From Theropithecus gelada (taxonomy: Eukaryota > Chordata > Mammalia > Primates > Cercopithecidae): a DNA stretch of 64,000 nt. A program made the translations under genes and the position numbers. Every line of letters starts with the position of its first letter. Positions within the stretch are counted from its first letter, which is position 1. This document shows, one piece after another, positions 23,166 through 35,100 of this stretch. The notes beneath the pieces were generated by a model, which saw only the letters and a list, made by a program, of their open reading frames with translations, searched no databases and had not been told where the DNA came from. The stretch spans positions 80,859,915 to 80,923,914 of the forward strand of contig NC_037668.1 in the NCBI RefSeq assembly GCF_003255815.1. Reading direction: 5' to 3'.

Positions 23166-26100
23166 GAAATGGAGTTTTGCTCTTGTTGCCCAAGGTGGAG
23201 TGCAATGGCGTGATCTCAGTTCACTGCAACCTCCATCTCCCGGGTTCAAGCGATTCTCCTGCCTCAGCCTCCCGAGTAGCTGGGATTACAGGCACGCACT
23301 ACTACGCCTGGCTAATTTTTTTTGTATTTTTAGTAGAAACAGGGTTTCTCCATGTTAGCCAGGCTGGTCTCGAACTCCTGACCTCAGGTGATCCGCCTGC
23401 CTCAGCCTCCCAAAGTGCTGGGATTACAGGTGTGAGCCACTGCACCCAGCCTAACAGGCTTCTTTATATCCCTGCTGTTGTAGTACAAATTCACACACAA
23501 ATGAAAATGGAAAAACTACCAATACTTGATTTCTGTCCCCTATTTTTCCACTTGCAATCATATACTTAGATGCCTTTTGACTCCATGGGAAAAAAAAATC
23601 TAACGTTGAGAACTACCACTAACAAGAAGAAAAGAATATTTTTGTTTTTGAGAATGAAATGATTCCCAACATAGTGGGTTCTTAAGCACCTTCTCTGCAT
23701 ATGTAGTATGCTAGCTTGATGTCTGTTGGTGTAATTGTTACTCATTTGGCATGGTTAGTGCACAGGTTGGTGTCTTCAAAGAGGCCGAGATAGGCCTCAC
23801 TTACCTTTTGCAAAGCACCAATAGCTGCACTCTGGAAGTGCCAATCTGTTTTTAAGTCCTGAGCAATTTGTTGCACCAGATGCTGGAAGGGAGGTGTGTG
23901 AATCAGCCTAGTGGACTTCTGATAATGTCTGATTTCACCGAGTGCCACAGTACCAGGCCTGTAACGATGAGGTTTCTTCACCACTGCAGTAGAGGGCGCA
24001 CGCTTACGAGCGGCTTTTATAGCCAGTTGCTTCCTGGATGCTTTACCACTGGCTGATTTTGGGCAGTCAGCTTTGTACTAGCCATGGTATAGAGACCTCC
24101 TTACTTACCCTCCTTCTTTGGGTGGAACTCTGCCAGCTAGAGGTGGTGCTGATGATAGAGAGGGGCAGCAGCTGCTGGAACACCTAAATAAATGTTTTGG
24201 TTTGGGGGCAAGTACTCTAAGCTTAGGTGCCAGTTGTTTAGGAGAATTCTGGGAAATACCTGCTGTCAACACTTGGAGACCTTCTCTTTCGTCCCATAAG
24301 TTGTTAGGCACAGTCCTTTTCCTAGGGAGCCTCCCCAACTCAATTCCTGCTACCTTGTTGCCAGGCAACCCAAAAGGAGTTACTGTGTTTATTCCTTAGA
24401 TGTTCCTGCTTATTACCATAAGCATCCAGTACATATATATTTAGATTTTGCCTCAACTTTTTTTTTGTTTTCTTTTTTCTCTTTCTAACCATTCCTTCAA
24501 CATCAACTCTTATTATTCAACTCAATACTTACATGTTATACAAGGAATCAGAGCATGTCTGTCCTCCAAAACGAAGGTTCAAGAGATTTGATTAATTGCA
24601 GTGGTTCTCAGGGCAGACACTATTCACTTAATGTTTATCTTCTGCGTTGTTAAACGTTCTCCTCTTAACTGATGCCTCCAAACAGCTTCTGCCTGTCTCT
24701 TAAGTGGGAGATAATTTGATCAGTTTTCTCTATATTTTTTGACCAATTTCTTTTATTTCATTAAAAAATTTGAAGTTACTTTAGTGTGTATATAATATTT
24801 TGATTATAAAATGGTAATATTGAGGTAAAGTTATGATGTTTTAAATTAACTTTGGGGATTGACTAGTAATAAGAAATCTGGCCAGGCATGGTGACTCATG
24901 CCTGTAATCCCAACACTTTGGGAGACCGAGGCGGGCAGAGCACCTGAGGTCAGGAGTTCGAGACCAGCCTGGCCAACATATAGTGAAACCCCATTTCTAC
25001 TAAAAAATACAAAAATGAGCTGGGCATGGTGGTGGGTGCCTGCAGTCTCATCTACTTAGGAAGCTGAGGCAAGAGAATTGCTTGAACCCGGGAGGCAGAG
25101 GTTGCAGTGAGCCGAGATCACATCGCTGTACTCTGCCCTGGGCAACTGAGTGCCCAGGTCTCTCAAAAAAAAAAAAAAAAAAAAAAGCCCGTCTGATTTA
25201 CTCAGCTTACTTATTAATACTGTGTTTGCAAGCAACATTAGGAAAGTAAGTATCTTTTAATAAATGAACTTTTATATGGGATAAAACTTAAAACTTCTAT
25301 TTTTTATTATTATTATTTTTTTTTAGTTATTAAAATTAAATTGTAGAGACAGGGTTTCACCATGTTTCCCAGGCTGGTCTTGAACTCCTGAGCTTGAGTG
25401 ATTTGCCTGCCTTGGCCTTCCATGGTGGGATTACAGGTGTGAGCCACTGCACCCGGACAAAACTTAAAACTTTTAAAACCTAGCTTTGCTCTTAAAAATA
25501 CTCCCCCATTCTAATTATGTAAAGAAGTGAGCAGTGCCAAAGGATTACTCCACTCATAGATCTCACCTACAGCACCTTCAGACCACATCAGTCACATTTC
25601 GTCAAACATTTATTCAAATACAACTTGGGGATAAAAATCCCTGAGATTCTGTAGATGCTTTTGCACTTGCTGTCTCTGGACTCATTTGTAGACTGTGGTG
25701 TTGAGGCAGGGGTATTGTTTAGAAGTCTTACCCCACTTCTCCAGACTGCTTATAGGAGGGGGTTCTGCTCCCTTTTCTTTCCCGTTATTTCCTAAATGCA
25801 TAGAATGGAGGGGAGCACACCAGCAGAATTGTGTCCTGTCACTTCCATTACTTAAGGACTTCTACTCTTTATACATTCCTATATCCTCCTTTTCCTCAGA
25901 GAATGGTTGGGGACCCCTTTACATCTAAATGCACATGACATGTGCTTGAGTGATATAGCAACCATGGAACTCCTTGAAACATTTTCAGATAGTTAACTTC
26001 TGTGCTTCCATTGTTTTCTTATCCTTTTAACATTTTTGTTTAATAATTATTTTAATCTGAAAGCTTATACAGAAAATCTGACATTAGGAAAAAGTGTGCA

Positions 26101-29100
26101 GCAAATAGTGAGTGCCTCCTGGGCACTGGGAAGGTTTCAGATTGGTGTGATATACTGATCTCAAGGTTCTTACCATCTAGTAGAGAAAATAAGGCAAGTT
26201 TAGAGAGACAGTGAGTAGTAGACTGTGAAAGGTACAACATGCTGTTAGCATTTTTTTTTTTTTTTTTTTTGAGGTGGAGTTTCGTTCTTTGGCCCCGGCT
26301 AGAGTGAAGTGGCCCAGTCACGGCTCACTGCAACCTCTGTCCGCTGGGTTCAAGTGATTCTCCTGCCTCAGCTTCCCGAGTAGCTGGGATTTACAGGCGC
26401 CTGCCACCACACCTGGCTAACTTTTGTATTTTTAGTAAAAATGGGGTTTAGCCATGTTGTCCAGGCTGGTTTTGAACTCCTGACCTTGGGTGATCCACCT
26501 GCCTCGGCCTCCCAAAGTGCTAGGATTACAGGCATGAGCCATCATGCCTGGCCTGCTGTTATCATTTAAAGGAGGTACAGAGTACCAGCTAAACATACCT
26601 TTTTGTAACTCATTCTTTCCCACTGATTATAAGAGCAATGCATGTGTTTTATTGTAACAAATAATTATGTACTAAAGAAAACAAAATTTTGACCCAGACC
26701 TAATCACTATTAGTATCTTGGTGTTATTCTATTTTAGCATTTTCACCCTATGGCTATATGGGATCACATTTGTAGTTTTGTATCCTATTTATTTATTTAT
26801 ATATTTTTAAGGACAACATTTCACTATGCTGCCCAGGCTACAGTGCAGTGGCTATTCACAGGTCCAGTCATAGTGCATTCCACCTCAAACTCCTGGGCTC
26901 AGGCAGCCCTCCTGAGCAGCTGGAACTACAGGCACTCGCCACCGCACCCGGCTTGTATCCTTATTTCTGAAATTGATTTTATCATGAGCATTTCCCCTTT
27001 TACTTAAAATTGTTTGGAAAAGGGCCAGGCGTGGTGGCTCATGCCTGTAATCCCAGCACTTTGGGAGGCTGAGGCGGGCAGATCACCTGAGGTCAAGAGT
27101 TCGAGACCATCCTGGCTAACACGGTGAAACTCCGTTTCTACTAAAAATACAAAAAATTAGTCAGGCATGGTGGTGGGCACCTGTAGTCCCAGCTACTCGG
27201 GAGGCTGAGGCAGGAGAATGATGTGAACCCGGGAGGCGGAGTTTGCAGTGAGCTGAGTTAGCACCATTATACTCTAGCCTAGGCAACAGAGTGAGAGTCT
27301 ATCTCCAAAAAAAAAAAAAAAAAAAAATTGTTTGGAAAAGAATGTTTAAGTTGTGCATAATATATTATTTTTTATATATGCTGTTATTTTTGTTGGACAT
27401 TTAGGTTCCCAAGTTTTTGATATTTTAGAAAAATTGTAGTGAACATTTTGCTAAATAAATGTTTGTTCTAATCTCTGTTTATTTTTGAGGAAAGAGCCTA
27501 GAAGTAGAATCGTAGGAATAGTGAATATGATCATTTTTAAGTTTCTTTTTTTTAAATTGAGACATGGTCTCCCTCTGTTGCCTAGGCTGGAGTGCAGTAG
27601 TGTGATCATGGCTCACAGCAGCCTTGACCTCCTGGACTCAAGCAATCCTTCTACCTCAGCCTCCCAAGTAGCTGGGACCACAGACACACACTACCATGCC
27701 TCCCTAATTTTTGTATTTTTTGTAGAGACGGGGTTTTCCCACGTTGCCCAGGTTGGTCTTGAACTCCTGGGCTCAAGGAATGCTCCTGCCTTGGTCTCCC
27801 AAAGTGCTAGGATTACAGGAATGAGCCACTATGCCTGGCCTCTTTTTTTTGTTTGTTTGAAACAGCGTCTGGCTCTGTTGCCCAGGCTAGAGTGCAGTGG
27901 TGAGATCATGGCTCACTGTAGCCTTGACCTCCAGGATTCAAGTGATCCTCCCTCTTCAGCTTCCCAAGTACCTGGGATCACAGGTGTATGCTACCACACC
28001 TGGCTAATTTTTATTTTTTGTAGAGATGGGTTCCCACTATGTTGCCCAGGCTGGTCTCAAACTCCTGGGCTCAAGTGATCCTCCCACTTCAGCCTCCCAA
28101 AGTACAGTAAGCCACCATGTCAGCCAAGATTCTTGCCAAATTAATTTTCAGCATTTACACCCTTAGAGTCTCATTGGCAACATATGAGAATGTTCTTCTC
28201 AACATAGTCTTGTGAACGTTATTATAAGACATTTATTTTTTGCCCATACGTTAAGCAGGAAAAGATAACTCATTGTTTGACTAACCCAATTCTGTAATCA
28301 ATTACTTCATAAATTATAATTGATTATTATAATTAGTGTGTTTGTGAATTAAAAAAATCTTTCAAATACATTTATATGGTTAAAAAAAAAAAGAGGCTGG
28401 GCTTGGTGGCTCACGCCTGTAATTCCAGCACCTTGGGAGGTCAAGGGAGGCGGATCACTTGAGGTCAGGAGTTTGAGACCACCCTGGCCAACATAGCGAA
28501 ACCCCCTCTCTACTAAAAATACAAAAAGTAGCGTGGTGGTGGGTGCCTGTAATCCCAGTTACTTGGGAGGCTGAGGCAGGAGAATCACTTGAACCTGGGA
28601 GGTGGAGGTTGCAGTGAGCCGAGATCGCGCCTTTGCACTCCAGCCTGGCGACAGAGCAAGACTCTGTCTCAAAAAAGAAAGAAAGAAAATACAGGAATAC
28701 AGGGCCAGGTGTGGTGACTTATGTCTTTTACCCCTCACTTTGGGAAGCCGAGGTGGGAGGATCGTTTAAGCCCAGGAGTTTGAGACTGCAGTGAGTTAGG
28801 ATCACAACACTGCACTTCAGTGACAGAGAGAGACCTCGTCCTTAAAAAAACAAAAAAAAAAAAACAAAAAAGGAATGAAGAGTGGCTTGTAATTCTCAGG
28901 ACTGTCCCCCATGGACAACTTCTTTTAACTTGTTTTGCTTTAGTTCTTCTGGTGGTTATCTAAATACTTCCTCAAGTTTTTGATTTGTCAGTTTTAGATG
29001 TCTGTTTTTTCTCACTGTCATAAATGAGGATTTAGCTCACACTTTTTTTTCAACCTCACTGTCTTGTTTCCAGTTTACTTACATAATTTTTCTCATTTAT

Positions 29101-32100
29101 TTACATAATTTTTCTCAGTTCATCCACTAGTTGTTTCTGCCACTTTTGATAGCATCCTTAGGCTCTCTTTCTTGTTCCATAGACAGAGTCATCTCTTGAT
29201 CTTGGCTTTGTAAGATGAGCACATTTGTGCTGTCTGCTCCCAGTAATGACAGTCTTTCTCATTTTACCCTCTAGATGTGCAGTGGAGCTACGGGGATGAA
29301 TAAGACAAGGACCGTGTCATTAAGGAGCTGTAAGACTCTTCAGATTTAATGTAGATAGATGTGAAGTTATAACAGAAAGTGTTAAGTACCAAAAAGGAGA
29401 TACGGAAAAGTGATGCAGTAGCTTAGAGGAAAAAATGATTACTTTTGAAATTAGAGATCTGAGATGATTTGATGAAGGATTTGTCATTTGAATTGAGCAT
29501 AGACTATATAGAGTAGTTTACTTTGAGAAAACTCTAAGCTTAATTTTTACTCTCCTAAAACAAATACTTAAAGCACTTTTTGATAAAAACCTTTTGTTTT
29601 TGTAGGCCAGAAGGCTTTAGCTGATGCACAGATCCCTTATTCAGCAGTGGACCAGGCATGTGTTGGCTATGTTTTTGGTATGTATTAAACTGTGTATTCT
29701 AAATTTTTTTTACCTGAATCTAGCAGCAGCTACACAAACAATACAGAGACATTTGTGAATTTTAACCCTCAAAAACTCAGAATTCATTCAATTATATTTG
29801 CATTGAAAAAAGAAAGAAAAAATCCCTCAGAATTCAAAGTCTGATTTAAGGGGATTACCACTATTTATATATTTCCCTTATGTGTCAACCTAGTGTAATT
29901 TTTCTTTTGGTGACTATTCCAAATCATACTGTAAAGATCTTCTTTGGTCTTTTTAAAAATACGGCCAGGCACTGTGGCTCACGCCTATAATCCTAGCACT
30001 TTGGGAGGCCGAGGCGGGCGGATCACGAGGTCAGGAGATCGAGATCATCTGGCGAACACATTGAAACCCTTCCTCTACTAAAAATACAAAAAATGCACCT
30101 GTAGTCCCAGCTACTCAGGAGGGAGAAGCAGGAGAATCGCTTGAATCCAGGAGGCAGAGGTTGCAGTGAGCTGAGATTGCACTCCAGCCTGGGCAACAAA
30201 GCAAGACTGTAAAAAAAAAAAAAAAAAAAAAAAGCATAGTGTTTCATTGAATAAATGTATTATAATTTATTTTACCAATCCCCTTTTAATGGATATTTAA
30301 CAGTTCCAGTCTCTTCACAGCATTTAAAAAATACTTAATGTCAAATAAAGATTGAATATATTCAAGGTATAAAATAAGATGATTTATGTATATATTGTGT
30401 AATAATTACCACACTCCAGTTAATTAGTACATTAATTACCACCCATGCTGTACATTAGATCCACAGAACTTGTTCATCTTATAACTGAAAGTTTGTACCA
30501 GTTGATTAACATCTCTCTGTTTCCCCAACCCCAACAACATTTTTTTTTGTTTTTTGGCAAAGGGGTGGGGTGTGTGGGGGAACCCCTACATCATTTTATA
30601 TGATTATATGATATTCTACTCTTGAAGGTCTACTATAGCTTATTTAGAAGTAGTAATGATATTTTCTAAATTCTAGTTATTATAAAATACTATGAATATA
30701 TACAGTATTATTAAAATAGTATAGTAGGTGTTACTGTAGATGAATATTTGTGCATATATATGATTTATTTCTTTGAGATATCAAGATATCAAGAGAATTC
30801 TAGAAGGGAAACATACTGGGTTAAAGGGATGCAGAATATATTTACTGAAAAGCAGATCCCTAACTTTCCTGATTTTGCTGAAGACTCCTGGAGCCTGTAC
30901 CTTCAGATATTCCCATCACACTGCTCCAGCATGTCTACCTTGGTGGTCATGTTACTTGTGTTTGAAATGCTTGTTCCTTGGTGCTGTAAAGAAATAGCAC
31001 TTGAACATAAATTTTTTTTTTTTTTTTTTGAGACGGAGTCTTGCTCTGTCGCCCAGGCTGGAGTGCAGTGGCCGGATCTCAGCTCACTGCAAGCTCCACC
31101 TCCTGGGTTTACGCCATTCTCCTGCCTCAGCCTCCCGAGTAGCTGGGACTACAGGCGCCCGCCACCTCACCCGGCTAAGTTTTTGTATTTTTTAGTAGAG
31201 ACGGGGTTTCACCGTGTCAGCCAGGGTGGTCTCGATCTCCTGACCTCGTGATCCGCCCGTCTCGGCCTCCCGAAGTGCTGGGATTACAGGCTTGAGCCAC
31301 CGCGCCCGGCCGAACATAAATTTAATTTACTCAGCAAGGCCACTTTTACTTCCTGCAGAAAGGGTACACTTGCCAGCAGTTTTGCCATGAGAGTACACCA
31401 AACAAAGGAGACAGGATCATTTATAACCTGACGTGTCCACCCTACTGCTGTGTCCAGTTCCATTGGCTGGAACGGGACCTCACATTCTGTATTTGTCTCG
31501 ATTGGCTAGCAACTTAGAACTTTTTAAAAGAGGCAAAGGCAGAGGAGAACAAAGGAAGGAGGAAGTAACTTGTGGAATGCCAAGAAACGTAAAAACACCT
31601 TCAAATAAGGAAGAGGAACAGGTTATGACCTAATGCTTGCTTGGACCAGTATAAGCATGCCAGGGCAAATACTTAGGCTAAATAGTGGGAACTAAGAACA
31701 TAAAGTACATTGATTTCTTTACCATGGCTAGCAGATATTTAAGAATGTTAGCATAGGTCTTTGAATATATTTTGCTTCTAAGAGAAGTTACTATCTATTC
31801 CTAATTAAATGGGGAGGAAAGTCTTTGAAGAGGAACCTCTACTTTACTTTTTACACTTGGGAAAGGAAGTCACATATGTATTTAACATGGATCATGTTTT
31901 CCTGGAATGCCTTGGCATGCAGGGTCTTTTAAACTTTTCGAAGTTGTGGAATCTTTATATGAAAAGTAAATCATGGCTTTTAATCACTGTCATAGGTTTA
32001 AAGATTTTATTTATTTATTTATTTATTTATTTATTTGAGACCGAGTCTCGCTCTGTCACCCAGGCTGGAGTGCAGTGGTGCAATCTTGGCTCACTGCAAC

Positions 32101-35100
32101 CTCTGCCTCCTAGTTCAAGTGATTCTTCTGCCTCAGCCTCCTAAGTAGCTGGGATTACAGGTGCATGCCACCACACCTGGCTAATTTTTTGTATTTTTAG
32201 TAGAGATGGAGTTTCACTGTGTTAGCCAGGATGGTCTTGATCTCCTGATCTTGTGATCTGCCCGCCTTGGCCTCCCAAAGTGCTGGGATTACAGGCGTGA
32301 GCCACTGCACCTGGCCAAGGTTTAAAGATTTTTATCCGACATTTAGGTGTTAATGAAATATTGCTTTCTTTATCATATAGCCTTAGCCAGATGGAATCGT
32401 TTTCTATTAACTGATCATTTCTTTACTTCTCTACCTCTGTATTATATAAAGAAAGTGCACATATATTCTGTTTTCAGTCTTTTTTGCAGAGTAAATGATG
32501 GTTAGTGTTAAAACTGTTTCTAAGATATTTATCGTCTTGCACGTGTTATATGCTTGGCAAAGGTATAATATTTAAAAAAACACATAATGTAGTATTATGT
32601 GTTTGTAGTATTATGTTGCATTATGTAATAATGTAGTATTATGTTGCATTGCAGCTCCGTAATTCTCCATATTAAAATTTTTGTTTTTCTATTCAGGTGA
32701 CTCTACCTGTGGGCAGAGGGCTATCTATCACAGTTTGGGAATGACTGGAATTCCTATAATCAATGTCAACAATAACTGCTCTACTGGTTCTACTGCTTTG
32801 TTTATGGCCCGCCAGCTGATTCAGGGTGGTAAGGAGTGCTTGTCTAGTGTACTTAAATATTGCCCCATTTTAATCATTTAATCACACGACCATCAGAGGA
32901 ATTATTTTATAATGTATTTGTTTTAAAAAAGGCCATATCAGGCCGGGTGTGGTGGCTTATGCTTGTAACCCCAGCACTTTGGGAGGCCGAGGTGGGTGGA
33001 TTGTTTGAGCTTGTGAATTCGAGACTAGCTCTGGGCAACGTAACAAAACCCCGTCTCTACAAAAAAATACAAAAATTAGCTGGGTATGGTGGCATGCATC
33101 TGTAGTCCCAGCTACCTGGGAGGCTGAGGTGGGAGAATGGCTTGAGCCTGGGAGACAGAGATTGCAGTGAGCCTAGATGGCACCACTGCACTCCAGGTTG
33201 GGCGATAGAGCCAGAGCTTGTCTCAAAACAAAAACAAAAACAAAAACAAAAACAAAAAAACAAAAAAAAGGCTTTATCAGCCAGGCATGGTGGCTCACAC
33301 TGGTAATTTCAACACTTTGGGGGACCAAGGCAAGATCATCATTTGAGCCCAGGAGTTCAAGACCACCCTGGGCAATGTAGTTAGACCCTATGTTTACACA
33401 AAATTAAAAAAAAATTAGCCAGGCGTGGTGGTCCCAGCTACTCAGGAGGCTGAGGCTGGAGGATGTATGATCATACCACTGCACTCTAGCCTGGGCAACG
33501 CAGTGAGACTCTGTCTCTAAGAAAAAAAAAAAAAAAAAATTAAAGTACAATAAAATTAAAAAGGCATTGTGAGATATAATTTATAGACCATAAAACTCAC
33601 CTTTTTAAAGTATACAATTCAGTGTTTTTTGTATATTCACAGAGTTGTATACCTATCACCACTATGTAATATAAGAACTTTTTTTTTTTGAGAGTGAGTC
33701 TTGTTCTGTTGCCCAGACTGGAGTGCAGTTGTGCGATCTCACCTCACTGCAACCTCCACCTCCCGGGTTCAAGTGATTCTCCTGCCTCAGCCTCCTGAGT
33801 AGCTGGGATTACAGGTACCCACCACTATGCCTGGCTAATTTTTTTGTATTTTTAATAGAGACGGGGTTTCACTATGTTGGCCAGGCTGGTCTCAAACTCC
33901 TGACCTCAAGTTATCCGCCCACCTTGGCCTCCCAAAGTGCTGGGATTGCAGGTGTGAACCATCACACCTGGTCATATTAGAACAGTTTTATCACCACAGA
34001 AAGAAACCCTGTACCCATTAGCAGTCATTCTCCATTTTCTTCTTCCCTCAGTCCCTAGAAACCACTAATTTACTTTCTCTTTGTGGAATTTCATATTCTG
34101 AATATTTATATAAATGGAATTGTACAATACATGGCCTTTTGTGGTTTATTTCACTTAACACAATGTTTTTACAGTTTATTCATGTTGCAGCATATATCAG
34201 TACTTAATTCCTTTTCATGGCCAAATAATATTCCATTGTATGGATATATCACATTAAAAAATAGATGGACTGTTTTTTAAATGTAGAAGAAAAATAAAAA
34301 GTAAAATAAGTAGAAATGAGGTCTTCCTATGTTGCCGAGGCTGATCTCGAGCTAATGGCTTTAAGCGATCTTCCTGCCTTGGCCCCTCAAAGTGCTAGGA
34401 TAGCTATACCACATTTCTTCTACCTGTTTATCAGTTGATAGACATTGTTGCTTGCGTATTTTTTTTTGGTTTCCATCAGTTGAGGGATTGTTTCTATTTT
34501 TTTTGGCTGTTATAAATAATGCTGCCATAGTGAGCATGGCACCTGTAATCCTGGCTTCTTGGGAGGCTGAGGCAGGAGGATCGCTTGAGTCTCGAGACTG
34601 AGGCTGCAGTTTGCAGTCATAACTGCACAGTCATAACTGTGCCACTATACTCCAGCCTGGGCAACAGAGCAAGACACTGTCTTTTAAAAATGGTCAGGGG
34701 AGGGCGAAGATAATGCCATTGTAAACATTGTGTATACTTTTTTTTTTTTTGTGGCCGTGTATTTTCAGTTCTTTTGTATATGTGTCATATCCTATGTCTC
34801 CATATATTCCAGGGTTTTTTATTAGGTCCTCTCTCTGTTCCACTGATTTGATTGTTGGTTACTATTTCACTACCCAGCGTTTTAATTATTGGAACTTTGT
34901 ATTGTTTGATAATGCTAGTGGTCCCTGTTTCTGTTACATTATATTTCTTTTATTTTTTTAGGAAAAAATGTGGCAATCCTGTCTTTTTTTTTTTTTAAAT
35001 TCAGCTCCTGCAGGAATGTTTGGCTCTTCAGTTGAACTTTAGCAACATCATTTTTAGGTGCCCCCTCTCTCCAAAAATAATTCTTTTGAGATTTTCATTG

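Noticed and set aside
24105..24399. Overlapping frames on both strands beside the H3.3 pseudogene
   Set aside because: Neither resembles a known family, and the H3.3 UTR match ends before them.
27485..28078. 197-codon open frame
   Set aside because: It is a read-through of two tandem reverse Alus. The translation shows the usual Alu-derived LPRLECSG and ASQVAGTT pattern.
32681..32881. Frame running past exon 4 into intron 4
   Set aside because: Exon 4 with read-through of the intron. The gtaagg donor and downstream exon 5 phase explain the coding part.
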